Source: Planctomycetota bacterium (GTDB lineage: Bacteria > Planctomycetota > Phycisphaerae > Phycisphaerales > UBA1924). Taken from it: a stretch of DNA of 64,000 bases. Made by a program: the position numbers and the translations under genes. The stretch covers positions 62,001 to 126,000 of the forward strand of contig JAFEBP010000006.1 in assembly GCA_018242605.1 (NCBI GenBank). Reading direction: 5' to 3'. The notes beneath the pieces were generated by a model that saw only the letters and a list, made by a program, of their open reading frames with translations, was not told the DNA's origin and searched no databases. Shown piece by piece: positions 7,896 to 17,361 of this stretch. Each line of letters opens with the position of its first letter. Position 1 is the stretch's first letter.

Positions 7896-9020
7896 TCAGA
7901 CCTTGACGAACCAGCCCTTGCGGTAGAGCGCGTAGCAGATGAGCCAGTAGAACAGGATGTAGAGGGCGACGGTGCCCCACGCGCCGGCGTTGGCCGAGCC
8001 CAGGGCCCAGGCGACCCAGGCCTTGAAGGACGCGATGAAGACGGAGGAGTCGCCGGTGGGCGTCACGAGTTTCCAGCGCGTGAAGACGGTCTTCCACATG
8101 AACTCGGCGAGGAAGTACGCGGCGATGGCGTTGGAGCCGTAGATGCGCAGGAAGGAGAAACGGGCGCGGCCGGTGACGTCCATGAGGTAGTACATGAACG
8201 CGAGGCAGACGCAGCCGGTGCCCGCCATGACCAGAACGTAGGAAGCGGTGAAGAAGTCCTTGCTGTAGGGCATGCCGCCGAAGCGGTGCCAGAGGAACGA
8301 GGCGGCGATCAATGCGCCGCCGCGGGCGGCGAGCAGGGCGGCGCGGCGGGGCGGGGTGATGGATTCGGTGCGGATGAGGTCGGTGGCGAGCGCGCCCAGC
8401 ACGGTGGTGGCGGTGGTGGCGAGCCCTTGTGTGAGCGCGACGCCCCACCAGCCCAGCAATGCGCGGAGGTGGTTCTGGTACGAGTCGTGCTCGGTCCAGA
8501 CGACGGCGTTGGCGCCGGGGAGAGGGATCTGGGTGAGGATGGCCCACTTGAAGACGAGCACGGCGACGACGAAGGCGATGCGGGCCCAGCGCGGCGTGTG
8601 GCAGAGCAGGACGGTGAGGAAGTACGAGAAGCCGATGAGGGGGAGAATGTCCCAGTGCAGCAGCACCTGGGCGGTGATGGGCTTGTCGTAGGCGATGGTG
8701 GCGCACCAGATGACGGTGCCGAGCAGGTAGATGGTGACGCCTCGGCGCAGGGCGGAGAGGGCGCGGCGCCAGAAGGGGACGCCCTTGCCGCGGCCGGCGC
8801 TCAGTGAGAGGGGGACGGCGGCGCCGACGATGAAGAGGAAGCAGGGGAAGACAAAGTCGGCGAGCCTGTTGCCCATGGCCCCGTTGTTCCAGCCGCGGTG
8901 GGGGAACCAGTAGGGGAAGGCGGGGTCGGTTCCGCCGACGTTGACCAGGAACATGACGACGATGACCAGGCCTCGGAAGGCGTCGAGCGAGGCGAGGCGC
9001 TGCGGGGCGGGTGCGGGCAT
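7896..9020 (-). CDS. Multi-pass membrane acyltransferase (HGSNAT / DUF5009-like)
   Basis: The 374-residue protein begins with LASLDAFRGLVIVVMFLVN, the start typical of the DUF5009/DUF1624 group related to heparan-alpha-glucosaminide N-acetyltransferase. About ten hydrophobic segments follow, separated by short loops, including LADFVFPCFLFIVGAAVPLSL. The family is thought to move acetyl groups across the membrane onto extracytoplasmic sugars. The substrate here is unknown. It is 70 bp downstream of the RfbH-like gene on the same strand, so it may be co-transcribed and modify a surface glycan, which is an inference from position only. Confidence 0.85.
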   Translation of the reverse strand: MPAPAPQRLASLDAFRGLVIVVMFLVNVGGTDPAFPYWFPHRGWNNGAMGNRLADFVFPCFLFIVGAAVPLSLSAGRGKGVPFWRRALSALRRGVTIYLLGTVIWCATIAYDKPITAQVLLHWDILPLIGFSYFLTVLLCHTPRWARIAFVVAVLVFKWAILTQIPLPGANAVVWTEHDSYQNHLRALLGWWGVALTQGLATTATTVLGALATDLIRTESITPPRRAALLAARGGALIAASFLWHRFGGMPYSKDFFTASYVLVMAGTGCVCLAFMYYLMDVTGRARFSFLRIYGSNAIAAYFLAEFMWKTVFTRWKLVTPTGDSSVFIASFKAWVAWALGSANAGAWGTVALYILFYWLICYALYRKGWFVKV

Positions 9021-9090
9021 GCGTGCGGCGATTCTACAGGGGCGTGAAGATGTTGGCCGGGGCGGGGTGTGCCGGTGTGCCGCGGGGAGG

Positions 9091-10422
9091 TCAGGGTGCG
9101 AGGGACGGATCGTTGAGCAGCGCGCGGAACGTGTTCACGATGTAATCGCGGCGGGGGGCGTCGATGCCGGGCCAGACGCCGATCCAGAAGGCGTCGTTCA
9201 TGATCTTGTCGGTGTGGGTGAGAGAGCCGTGGACGCGGAAGTTGACGCCCTTGAATGCGGGTTGGCGGGTGAGGTTGCCGGCGAAGAGGAGTCGCGTGCC
9301 GATCTTGCGGCCTTCGAGGAAGCGGACGACGCCGCGGCGGGTGAAGGGAGCGCCTTCGCGGAGGGTCATGAGATAACCGAACCAACTGGGGTTGCTGTTG
9401 GGGGTGGCCTTGGGGAGGATGAAGTACTTCTCCATGCCGGCGGCGCGGAAGGCGGCGGTCAGGAGGTCGAAGTTCTCGCGGCGTTTGGCGACGAAACCGG
9501 GGAGCTTCTTGAGCTGGCTGAGGCCGATGGCGGCCTGCATGTCGCTGACTTTGAGGTTGTAGCCCAAGTGCGAGTAGATGTACTTGTGGTCGTAGCCTTC
9601 GGGCAGGTCGCCGAGTTGCCAGTCGAAGCGCTTGCCGCAGGTGTTGTCTTTGCCGGGGGCGCACCAACAGTCGCGGCCCCAGTCGCGGAGGCTCTCGACG
9701 ATGCGCTTGAGGCCGCCGTGGTTCATCATGACCGCGCCGCCCTCGCCCATGGTGATGTGGTGGGCGGGGTAGAAGGAGAGAGTGGCGAGGTCGCCGAAGG
9801 TGCCGATGTTCTGGTTGTTGTACGTGGCGCCGAAGGCGTCGCAGCAGTCCTCGATGAGCCAGAGCTTGTGCTGTTTGCAGAGGGCGGTGACGGCGGCGAG
9901 ATTGAAGGGGTTGCCCAGGCTGTGGGCGATCATCACGGCGCGGGTGCGGGGCGTGACGGCGGCGGCGAGGGCGTCGGTATCGACGTTGTGGGTGGCGATG
10001 TCGACGTCGACAAAGACGGGGACGCAGCCGTTCTGGACGATCGGGGCGACGGTAGTGGGGAAGCCCGCGGCGACGGTGAGGACTTCATCGCCGGGCTGGA
10101 GGCGGGGCTTGTCGAACTTCTCGCCGATCATGGGGCTGGTGAGCGCGGAGAAGGCCAGCAGGTTGGCGGCGGAGCCGGAGACGGTGAGGCGGGCGTGGCG
10201 GGTGCCGAAGACCTTGGCGACCTGCTCCTCGAACTGGTCGCCGAAGCGGCCCATGGTGAGCCACATGTCGAGGCTGGCGTCGACGAGGTGGACCAGGTCG
10301 TCGGCGTCGAGCACCTTGCCGGTGACGGGGATGTAGGTCTCGCCGGGGATGAAGGCGGCGGGTTCCTTGGCTTCGTGGAACTGGCGGCACTGGTCGAGGA
10401 TGAGTTGGCGGGTGAGGGACAT
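9091..10422 (-). CDS. rfbH: RfbH/E1-type CDP-4-dehydro-6-deoxyglucose 3-dehydratase
   Basis: The 443-residue protein belongs to the DegT/DnrJ/EryC1/StrS aminotransferase family. The usual PLP lysine is replaced by His221 in [16 protein letters not shown], the hallmark of the E1 dehydratase, which uses PMP. The [2Fe-2S] cysteine pattern C-X57-C-X-C-X7-C is complete at Cys194, Cys252, Cys254 and Cys262. The C-terminal [17 protein letters not shown] segment is also typical of RfbH. The reaction removes the C3 hydroxyl on the way to 3,6-dideoxyhexoses of lipopolysaccharide. No partner E3 reductase or CDP-glucose gene is nearby. It lies 28 bp downstream of the solute-binding protein gene. Confidence 0.93.
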   Translation of the reverse strand: MSLTRQLILDQCRQFHEAKEPAAFIPGETYIPVTGKVLDADDLVHLVDASLDMWLTMGRFGDQFEEQVAKVFGTRHARLTVSGSAANLLAFSALTSPMIGEKFDKPRLQPGDEVLTVAAGFPTTVAPIVQNGCVPVFVDVDIATHNVDTDALAAAVTPRTRAVMIAHSLGNPFNLAAVTALCKQHKLWLIEDCCDAFGATYNNQNIGTFGDLATLSFYPAHHITMGEGGAVMMNHGGLKRIVESLRDWGRDCWCAPGKDNTCGKRFDWQLGDLPEGYDHKYIYSHLGYNLKVSDMQAAIGLSQLKKLPGFVAKRRENFDLLTAAFRAAGMEKYFILPKATPNSNPSWFGYLMTLREGAPFTRRGVVRFLEGRKIGTRLLFAGNLTRQPAFKGVNFRVHGSLTHTDKIMNDAFWIGVWPGIDAPRRDYIVNTFRALLNDPSLAP

Positions 10423-10450
10423 GGGGGAGGAGCGGCGAGGCGGAGCGTGG

Positions 10451-12007
10451 TCAGTTGGACTTGGCGAGGGCAGTGACGGCGCGGTATTGAGCGCGGAAGA
10501 ACTCGGTGTATTGGATTTCGCATCGGGCCTTGAACATGGGGTCTTTCCATGCGGCGGCGATGGCTTTGACGTTTTCAGGGGTGAAGGGGAGCTGTTTGCC
10601 GTCGGCGAGCGTGGTGGTGGGCCAGGAGTAGAAGAGGGATTCCATGCGGGCGAGCGTGTCTTTGGGGAAGTTGGGGTTGGCGCGGGCGGCCAGGAGGGCG
10701 GCCCAGGCGTGTTGCATGTCTTCCTGCACGTCGATGGCGAAGGCGCCCATCATGATGCCGATGGTGCCGCGCCAGCCTGCGGGCTTGGTCTTGCTGGCGA
10801 GCTCGAAGGGGTCGGCCTGATCGATGAAGTGCTGGCGGTACTTCTCGTACATGGCGCGGCGGGCGGGCATGCGGCGGAGGTTGTTGCGTTCGGGGCCCAG
10901 GGGCTCGCCGGATTCGCCTTTGGGGTTGGTGCTGCCTCGGGGATCAGTGGCGGCGGGGAACTGCCAGAGGGCCTGGGCCTCGTCGGTGAGGCAGAACTCG
11001 GCGAAGCGCTTGGCGAGGGCGGGGTTGGGGCCGCCTCGCAGGAGCGAGATGGGGTCGGCGTCGATGTATACGGAGCCTTTGGGATCGATGTAGCCGACGC
11101 GGCTCTCGGAAGGGTCCTGGTGCGGGGCGAGGACGGCCTGGCTCTGGCCGCGGCCGTAGAAATCGATGGCGAGGCCGATGGCGGCTTCGCCTTGGCTGAC
11201 GTCGATAGGGGGGCGGGGGGCGGAGTTGGAGAAGTAGCGGGCGTTGGCGCAGGATTCGCGGAGGAGCTTCCAGCCCTTGTCCCAGCCGTAGAAAGAAAGG
11301 ATGGCGTCGAGAGTGGTGGCGATGCTGCCGCTCTGGCGGGGGTCGGCGAAGACGACCCAGCCGCGGAGGGCGGGGTTGGCGAGGTCTTCGAAGGAGGTGG
11401 GCTCCTTGACGTGGAGTCGGGCGAGCAGGGGCTTGTTGAAGACGATGCCGAAGCCCGAGAGAGCGGTGCCGAGCCAGTATTGCTCGGGGTCGTAGAGGGT
11501 GCAGGCGCCCAGTTCGTTCTTGCCGTACCAGGCGTCGAGCTGTTCCTGCGTGAAGCCCGCGGGCATGGACATGGGGATGCGGACGTCTTGGCCTGTGTCG
11601 GGCTTGAAGGTGATGCCGGTCTTGAGGCGGCCGTGGTCGTAGGTGCCGCCGCCGAGCATGGCGTCGTAGCCGACGGTGCCGGCGGGGCAGGTGGGGTTCT
11701 TGGGGTTGGAGAAATCGAAACGGCCGGCCTTGGCGGCGGCGAGGTACTGGGCTTCCAACTGCTTGATGATCTCGCTGGTGCCGCCGGGCTGGCGCCAGTC
11801 GATGCGGGCGGGTTCGTGGTAGTGGCGTTCGTGCCAGCGGGCGAAGGCGCGGGCGAACTCGAACTGAATCTGGGGCACGTGGGGCGTGACGACGACCAGC
11901 GTGTTGGCGGTAGAGACCTGCGCCCCGCGTTCTTCGGCGGGGCGCATGGCAAAGGGAACTCCCAGTACCAGGGCGAGGGCGAGGAAGATGACGATGCGGA
12001 AAGTCAC
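10451..12007 (-). CDS. Extracellular solute-binding protein (ABC-transporter type), orphan
   Basis: The 518-residue protein has an N-terminal hydrophobic export segment (residues 1-20, [20 protein letters not shown]) without a lipobox cysteine. The body shows features of family-1 or iron-type binding proteins: [20 protein letters not shown], a [16 protein letters not shown] segment, [17 protein letters not shown] and [16 protein letters not shown]. These proteins bind a ligand in the periplasm and deliver it to a permease; the ligand is unknown, and the [16 protein letters not shown] pattern recalls ferric-iron binders. The start is GTG at 12007 without a strong Shine-Dalgarno. No permease or ATPase gene is adjacent. 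The length exceeds the usual 330-450 residues because of an extra C-terminal region. Confidence 0.8.
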   Translation of the reverse strand: MTFRIVIFLALALVLGVPFAMRPAEERGAQVSTANTLVVVTPHVPQIQFEFARAFARWHERHYHEPARIDWRQPGGTSEIIKQLEAQYLAAAKAGRFDFSNPKNPTCPAGTVGYDAMLGGGTYDHGRLKTGITFKPDTGQDVRIPMSMPAGFTQEQLDAWYGKNELGACTLYDPEQYWLGTALSGFGIVFNKPLLARLHVKEPTSFEDLANPALRGWVVFADPRQSGSIATTLDAILSFYGWDKGWKLLRESCANARYFSNSAPRPPIDVSQGEAAIGLAIDFYGRGQSQAVLAPHQDPSESRVGYIDPKGSVYIDADPISLLRGGPNPALAKRFAEFCLTDEAQALWQFPAATDPRGSTNPKGESGEPLGPERNNLRRMPARRAMYEKYRQHFIDQADPFELASKTKPAGWRGTIGIMMGAFAIDVQEDMQHAWAALLAARANPNFPKDTLARMESLFYSWPTTTLADGKQLPFTPENVKAIAAAWKDPMFKARCEIQYTEFFRAQYRAVTALAKSN

Positions 12008-12084
12008 GCGGGGAGTTTAGGGGCAGCCGCGGTGGCCGAAAGCGGCGCGGACGGCGGTCCGGCGGTTGGGGGTATCATTGCCGC

Positions 12085-12432
12085 ATGGATCCGATCCGAC
12101 GCACGACGGGGGCTTCGAAGCCGCAGGATGTCGCGGGGGCAACGCCCGCGGCGCCGGCGTCGGGTGTGTCCAAGCCGTTTGAGATCGGCGCGGCGGGGGG
12201 CGTGGCGCCGGTGGAGCAGACGCGGTTCAACGCGATCGCGGGGCGGATCCGCGACGGGCTGGCGCGGCGGCTGGACCGGGATGCGATCATGCGGGAAGTG
12301 GTGGAGGCCGAGACGCGCGAGCGGTTCGGTCCGCTGGCGACGCCGGCGATGACGGCTTCGGTGGCGGAGTCGTTCCGGTCGGACCCGGGGCTGGTGCAAC
12401 TGGTGGCGAAGTTGTTCGCGGCGGCGGGCTGA
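12085..12432 (+). CDS. Hypothetical protein, 115 residues
   Basis: This protein was not recognised. The first 35-40 residues are Ala/Pro/Gly-rich and probably disordered. The rest (about 45-115) is predicted to be helical and charged, with RFNAIAGRIRDGLARRLDRD and a hydrophobic end LVQLVAKLFAAAG. There is no signal peptide or membrane segment. It stands alone on the plus strand, divergent from the solute-binding protein gene (77-bp gap) and convergent with the GNAT gene (7-bp gap). The shape, with a disordered start and helical end, could suit a small regulator, but nothing in the sequence names one. Confidence 0.65.
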   Translation: MDPIRRTTGASKPQDVAGATPAAPASGVSKPFEIGAAGGVAPVEQTRFNAIAGRIRDGLARRLDRDAIMREVVEAETRERFGPLATPAMTASVAESFRSDPGLVQLVAKLFAAAG

Positions 12433-12439
12433 GCGGGGT

Positions 12440-13219
12440 TCACTCAAACACGAAGGCGCGGCGGGCGTAGGTCCGGGTGAAGCCGGCGCGGAGGAGATTG
12501 CGCAGAGAGCCTTCGACGGCGGTGTTGGTTTCGCTCGCGCACCAGTTGCAGTTGAGGTCGAGGCAGCGCTGGATGCGGGCGGCGATGAGGGCGGCCTGGC
12601 CGCCGCGGCGGCGGGCGTTCTCGCGGGTGCCTGCGCCGCCGAGGTAGCCGATGGTGTTGTGAACGAAGAGCATGCCGGCGGCGATCGGGTCGGCGCCGTC
12701 GAGGGCGACGAAGTGTTCGTGGCCCTTGGACTCGATGCTGTCCAGGAAGAAGGAAGCGGAGGATTCGTTGGCGAAGATCGCGGTGAGCTGGGCGTGGGTG
12801 GCGACGGTCTGGCCGCGGGTGAGGCGTTGGACGGTGATGGTCGGGGGCAGCTTGGGCGGGTTGATGGCGGGGCGGCTGAGGGCGAGGTATTCGACGTAGG
12901 GCCATTCCTTGAAGCTGCGGCGCGAGAGGGTGGCGATGGCCTGGGGAGTGTCGCTGCCGGGCCCGAGCCAGGCGAAGAAGCGGTGGACGCCTCTGGCGGC
13001 GAACGCGGCGATGACGTGGTCGAGGTCTTCGGGGGTGGGCGGGATGCCCCGGAGCGCTTCGGCGCGGTTGCGGTTGGCGGAGGGGAACTGCTCGCGGCTT
13101 TCGGAGTTGATGCTCAGGCGGAAGGGGCCGATATCCAACTGCTCGCGGACGCGGGGGTTGATGGCGTCCATGTCTCGGTGGATCGACTCGAGCGAGTTGG
13201 CGAGTTGGAGCGGGGTCAT
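12440..13219 (-). CDS. GNAT-family N-acetyltransferase
   Basis: The 259-residue protein has a C-terminal GNAT-like acetyl-CoA site. GYLGGAGTRENARRRGGQAALIAARI matches the motif A pattern (strand, then G-T-x-x-x-x-R-R-x-G helix), and LIAARIQRCLDLNCNWCASET continues the fold. The N-terminal half (residues about 1-120) contains a second, degenerate GNAT-like region (GVHRFFAWLGPGSDTPQ). The substrate is unknown. It is monocistronic, convergent with the 115-residue gene and 171 bp from the divergent DUF1501 gene. Confidence 0.8.
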   Translation of the reverse strand: MTPLQLANSLESIHRDMDAINPRVREQLDIGPFRLSINSESREQFPSANRNRAEALRGIPPTPEDLDHVIAAFAARGVHRFFAWLGPGSDTPQAIATLSRRSFKEWPYVEYLALSRPAINPPKLPPTITVQRLTRGQTVATHAQLTAIFANESSASFFLDSIESKGHEHFVALDGADPIAAGMLFVHNTIGYLGGAGTRENARRRGGQAALIAARIQRCLDLNCNWCASETNTAVEGSLRNLLRAGFTRTYARRAFVFE

Positions 13220-13390
13220 TCGGGGAAGGCATCAGGGGATACGTATCGGGCATCAGGTCAAGGCGGGGAATCGGTGATGGTTGGCGTTGCGCTTCCAGCA
13301 TTGAGAGGGTTGGTGCGGGAGAATCCGTCGGGGCGGGGTGCGGTTGGGCGGGCGGCTCTATCATCCGGGCGGCATCCGGAGTTTCTTTTC

Positions 13391-14848
13391 ATGGATCCAC
13401 TCGCTGCGTATCAACTGAACATGACCCGTCGCCGGTTCTTCGGAGCCGCGGGGAGCACTATTGGCGCGGGGATCGGGTCGGTGGCGTTGGCGTCGCTGCT
13501 GGGTGGCGGGGTGAGGCGGGCGGCGGGGGAGCCGCCGGCGGTGGCGCCGGCGCGTGTGGCGAAGGCCAAGCGTGTGATCTACATGCACATGGAGGGGGCG
13601 CCGAGCCAGTTGGACTTGTTTGATTACAAGCCGCGGCTGCACGAGAGGTTCAATGAGGAGCTTCCGGACTCGATCCGGCAGGGGCAGCGGCTGACGGGGA
13701 TGACGAGCGGGCAGAAGCGGTTCCCGGTGGCGCCGAGCATCTTCAAGTTCGATCGGTACGAGAACAACGCGGAGGGCGCGTACCTGAGTGAACTCATACC
13801 GCACACGGCGCGGATGGCCAAGGAACTGTGCATCGTGCGGTCGATGCACACGTCGGCGATCAACCACGAGCCGGGCATCACGTTCTTCCAGACTGGCAGT
13901 GAGCAGCCGGGGCGTCCGTCGTTCGGCAGTTGGATGAGTTACGGGCTGGGGAGCGAGAACAAGGATCTGCCGGCGTTCGTGGTGCTGATCACGCAGGGAT
14001 TCGGGAACATGCAGGCGCTCTCGGCCAGGTTCTGGGGGAGCGGGTTCCTGCCCAGCGAGCACCAGGGGTGCAAACTGCGGAGCGCGGGAGATCCGGTGCT
14101 GTTCCTCAAGGACCCGGCGGGGGTGGATCGCGCGGATCGCCGGCGCATGCTCGACATGGTGGACCAACTCAACCAGCGCGAGGGCGAGCGGAGCCTTGAT
14201 CCCGAGGTCAAGGCGCGGATCGCGCAGAGCGAGATGGCGTTCCGCATGCAGATGTCGGTGCCGCAACTGACGGATTTTTCCGACGAGCGGCCCGAAACGC
14301 TGGAGTCGTACGGCCCGGATGTGAGAACTCCGGGAACGTTCGCGGCGAACTGCCTGCTGGCGCGGCGGCTGGCGGAGCGGGGCGTGCGGTTCATTCAGTT
14401 GTACATGCGGGGATGGGATGCCCACAACAACCTGCCCAAGGAGATGCGGCTGCAGGCTAAGGCGGTGGACCAGCCGCAGGCCGCGCTCATCGCGGACCTC
14501 AAGCAGCGGGGCATGCTGGACGACACGCTGATTCTGTGGGCCGGCGAGTTCGGGCGGACGGTGTACAGCCAGGGGATGCTCACGGCGGACAACTACGGGC
14601 GGGATCATCACCCCCGGTGTTTCTCCTTGTTCATGGCGGGCGGCGGAGTGAAGCCGGGCGTGGTGGTGGGTGAGACGGACGACTTCTCGTACAACATCAC
14701 GCAGACGCCGATCGATGTTCACGATCTGCACGCGACGATGCTGCACCTGCTGGGGATCGACCACACCGCGCTCACCTACCGGCACCAGGGGCGCGACTAT
14801 CGCCTGACGGATGTGTTCGGCAACGTGCGGCCGGAGTTGCTGGCCTGA
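13391..14848 (+). CDS. DUF1501 family protein, Tat-exported
   Basis: The 485-residue protein starts with a twin-arginine signal (TRRRFFGAAGS at residues 12-22), followed by a hydrophobic stretch. The body matches DUF1501, an alkaline-phosphatase/sulfatase-like family abundant in planctomycetes: YMHMEGAPSQLDLFDYKP, SMHTSAINHEPG, RGWDAHNNLP, LWAGEFGRTVYSQG, GRDHHPRCFSLFMAGGG and DVHDLHATMLHLLG. The conserved Asp/His residues in these motifs are placed as in metal-binding phosphatase-like folds. ATG 13391 is chosen because the open frame upstream (from 12659) is antisense to the GNAT gene and lacks a family match. Planctomycete DUF1501 genes usually follow a DUF1549/DUF1553 cytochrome gene, which is absent here. 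A hydrolase gene follows after 37 bp. Confidence 0.92.
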   Translation: MDPLAAYQLNMTRRRFFGAAGSTIGAGIGSVALASLLGGGVRRAAGEPPAVAPARVAKAKRVIYMHMEGAPSQLDLFDYKPRLHERFNEELPDSIRQGQRLTGMTSGQKRFPVAPSIFKFDRYENNAEGAYLSELIPHTARMAKELCIVRSMHTSAINHEPGITFFQTGSEQPGRPSFGSWMSYGLGSENKDLPAFVVLITQGFGNMQALSARFWGSGFLPSEHQGCKLRSAGDPVLFLKDPAGVDRADRRRMLDMVDQLNQREGERSLDPEVKARIAQSEMAFRMQMSVPQLTDFSDERPETLESYGPDVRTPGTFAANCLLARRLAERGVRFIQLYMRGWDAHNNLPKEMRLQAKAVDQPQAALIADLKQRGMLDDTLILWAGEFGRTVYSQGMLTADNYGRDHHPRCFSLFMAGGGVKPGVVVGETDDFSYNITQTPIDVHDLHATMLHLLGIDHTALTYRHQGRDYRLTDVFGNVRPELLA

Positions 14849-14885
14849 CCGGCGTGGATGCGGTCGCGGCGGTACAGTGATCCCG

Positions 14886-17327
14886 ATGAGCATCTTCATT
14901 GCTGTTGCGTGTGTCGTGATCGCCCAGCCGGTTGAGCTGCGCTCCGGCCTGTCGGTGTCGGGAGTCACGAAGAGTTCCCGTTCGGTCGTTCGGACCGATC
15001 CGGTCGAGGCGGCCATCGTGGCCACGGGGAAGATCTCGCCCAAGGACGGCGACGTGGTGGGGGAGGGGCCGGCGGCGTGGAAGAAGATTGACGCCGATGA
15101 CGGTGGGACGTTCTCGGGTGATGCGATCCGGTCGGGCTATCTGTGGATCGAGTACGACTCGCCGGAGGCGTGCGTGCGAGTGCTGGATGCATCGGGGCAC
15201 GGGATGGTGTTCGTGAACGGCGAGCCGCGGGCGGGCGATCCGTACGGGACCGGGCAGGTGCGGTTGCCGGTGGCGCTGAACAAGGGGGTGAACACGTTCC
15301 TGTTCACGGGCCAGCGCGGGCTGCGGGCGAAGCTCTCGGCGGCGGCGGACATCGCCAAGCCGGTGCAGATCGACGGGGCGGACGCGACGCTGCCGGACGC
15401 GATTCCCGGGGAGAATGATCCGCTGCTGGGGGCGGTCGTGGTGCTGAACACGTCGCGGCGGGCGGTGGCGGGCCGGATCGTGTGCAGCGTGGGCGAGCCG
15501 CCCGCGGAGATCGAGTCGCCCCTCTTCGTCGGGCCGCTGACGACGACCAAGACGGCGTTCGAGATCCCGCCGGTGGGCATTCTCGCGTCGAAGGCGGAGA
15601 AGACGATCGCGTTCAAGGTGACCATCGTGCCGGATTCGGGGGCCAAGACGGACTCGCACGAGTTTTCGCTGGCGGTGCGTCGGGCGGACCAGACGCACGC
15701 CCGCACGTATCGGAGCGGTATCGACGGGAGCGTTCAGTACTGCTCGATCGTGCCGCCCATCGGGTTCGATCGGTCCAAGCCGGGGCAGTGGCCGACGGTG
15801 CTGTCGCTGCACGGGGCGAGCGTGGAGGCCAGGGGGCAGGCGGGGTCGTACGCGCCCAAGAAGTGGTGCGCGATCGTGTGCCCGACCAACCGGCGGCCGT
15901 ATGGGTTTGACTGGGAGGACTGGGGACGCGTGGACGCGTTCGAGGCGCTCGCGGCGGCGGGGGAAGTGATCAACCAGGATCCGTCTCGGATCTACGTGAC
16001 GGGGCACTCGATGGGTGGGCACGGCACCTGGCAACTGGCGGCGCACTATCCGGGTGTGTTCGCGGCGGCGGCTCCGAGCGCGGGGTGGTGCTCCTTCTGG
16101 ACGTATCAGCAGGGATCGCGGCAGGAACCGGCGGGGCCGGTGGAGGGCGTGCTCTACGACGCGGGCAACGCCAGCGACACGACCAAACTCATCGAGAACT
16201 TCGGCGGCAAGGGCGTGGCGATTCTGCACGGCGACGCGGACGACAACGTGCCCGTGCGCGAGGCCCGCGCGATGCGCGATGCGCTCAAGGCGATCGGCGT
16301 TGAGCCGGTGTACCACGAGCAACCGGGCGCGGGGCACTGGTGGGGCGGGGGGCAGGAGCCCGGGGCCCTGTGCGTGGACTGGCCGGAGTTCTTCGACCTG
16401 TTCGCGTCGCGCCGGCTGGCGGCGGGGGCGGAGGAGCGGCGAGTGAAGTTTGTCACGGTGAACCCGGCGGTGTCATCGCAGTGCGCGTGGGCGAGCGTGC
16501 TGGCGCAGAACGAATCGATGCGGGCTTCCAAGATCGACATCCAGGCCGATCCGCACCGGCGGGCGTTCACGGGCACGACGGAGAACGTGCGGCGCCTGGC
16601 CCTGCGCACCGATGCGCTGGTGGGGAGCGGGGAGACGACGGTGGTGATGGATGGTCAGACGCTGGCGGTGGCGTCGGTTGATGCGTGGGGCGTGATCAAT
16701 CTCGAAAAGAACAACGACGTGTGGTCGGTGTCGGGCGTGCCCGACGCGGCGGTCAAGGGGCCCGCGCGGGCCGGGCCGTTCAAGCACGCTTTCAACCGCA
16801 ACTTCGTGCTGGTGTACGGCACGGGCGGGACGCCGGAAGAGAACGCGTGGGCGTTTGGCAAGGCCCGGTTCGACGCGGAGGTGTGGTGGGTGCGGGGCAA
16901 CGGGAGCGCTTCGTTCGTGAGTGATGCGGAGTGGCTGGCCAAGCCGCGGCAGGATTGCAACGTGATTCTCTACGGGCATGACGGCATGAATAAGGCGTGG
17001 GGCGTGCTCCGCAAGGACTGCCCGGTGCGGGTTTCTCCGGGTTCGTGGAAGCTGGGGGCGACGGAGCACACGGGCGAGGGGGCGTGCGTGTACTTCACGT
17101 TCCCGCGCGAGGGGGAGGGGCAGAACCTGGTGGGCGTGATCGCGGGCACGGGGATGCCGGGGATGCGCGTGGCGTTCCGCACGGCGAACTTCCTGTCGGG
17201 CGTGGGGATTCCGGATCTGCTCGTGCTGGACGCATCGCTGCCGGGCAAGGGCGCGGAGGGCGTGACGGGCGGGGGCTTCTTCGGGCACGATTGGTCGGAG
17301 GCGGCGGGGCGGTTCGCGTGGCGGTGA
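14886..17327 (+). CDS. Secreted prolyl-oligopeptidase-like alpha/beta hydrolase
   Basis: The 813-residue protein has an N-terminal signal peptide (SIFIAVACVVIAQ). A beta-rich N-terminal region leads into an alpha/beta hydrolase domain of the peptidase S9 type. The nucleophile elbow is GHSMGGHGTW with Ser375. The acid is probably Asp452 in HGDADDNVPV and the base His484 in GAGHWWGG, giving a complete triad in the usual order. A third region (about 500-813) continues beyond the hydrolase and has no recognised domain. It may cleave peptides or esters outside the cytoplasm. ATG 14886 is chosen because it opens directly into the signal peptide; the frame upstream overlaps the DUF1501 gene. It is probably co-transcribed with DUF1501 and lgt. 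Confidence 0.85.
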   Translation: MSIFIAVACVVIAQPVELRSGLSVSGVTKSSRSVVRTDPVEAAIVATGKISPKDGDVVGEGPAAWKKIDADDGGTFSGDAIRSGYLWIEYDSPEACVRVLDASGHGMVFVNGEPRAGDPYGTGQVRLPVALNKGVNTFLFTGQRGLRAKLSAAADIAKPVQIDGADATLPDAIPGENDPLLGAVVVLNTSRRAVAGRIVCSVGEPPAEIESPLFVGPLTTTKTAFEIPPVGILASKAEKTIAFKVTIVPDSGAKTDSHEFSLAVRRADQTHARTYRSGIDGSVQYCSIVPPIGFDRSKPGQWPTVLSLHGASVEARGQAGSYAPKKWCAIVCPTNRRPYGFDWEDWGRVDAFEALAAAGEVINQDPSRIYVTGHSMGGHGTWQLAAHYPGVFAAAAPSAGWCSFWTYQQGSRQEPAGPVEGVLYDAGNASDTTKLIENFGGKGVAILHGDADDNVPVREARAMRDALKAIGVEPVYHEQPGAGHWWGGGQEPGALCVDWPEFFDLFASRRLAAGAEERRVKFVTVNPAVSSQCAWASVLAQNESMRASKIDIQADPHRRAFTGTTENVRRLALRTDALVGSGETTVVMDGQTLAVASVDAWGVINLEKNNDVWSVSGVPDAAVKGPARAGPFKHAFNRNFVLVYGTGGTPEENAWAFGKARFDAEVWWVRGNGSASFVSDAEWLAKPRQDCNVILYGHDGMNKAWGVLRKDCPVRVSPGSWKLGATEHTGEGACVYFTFPREGEGQNLVGVIAGTGMPGMRVAFRTANFLSGVGIPDLLVLDASLPGKGAEGVTGGGFFGHDWSEAAGRFAWR

Positions 17328-17361
17328 TTCTTCAGGGTCGGCGGGTTCTACCCTCCCAGCC

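Noticed and set aside
10349..12352. 667-codon plus-strand open frame opposite the solute-binding protein gene
   Set aside because: Its translation is Gly/Val/Glu-rich and featureless, while the minus strand encodes a recognisable exported binding protein.
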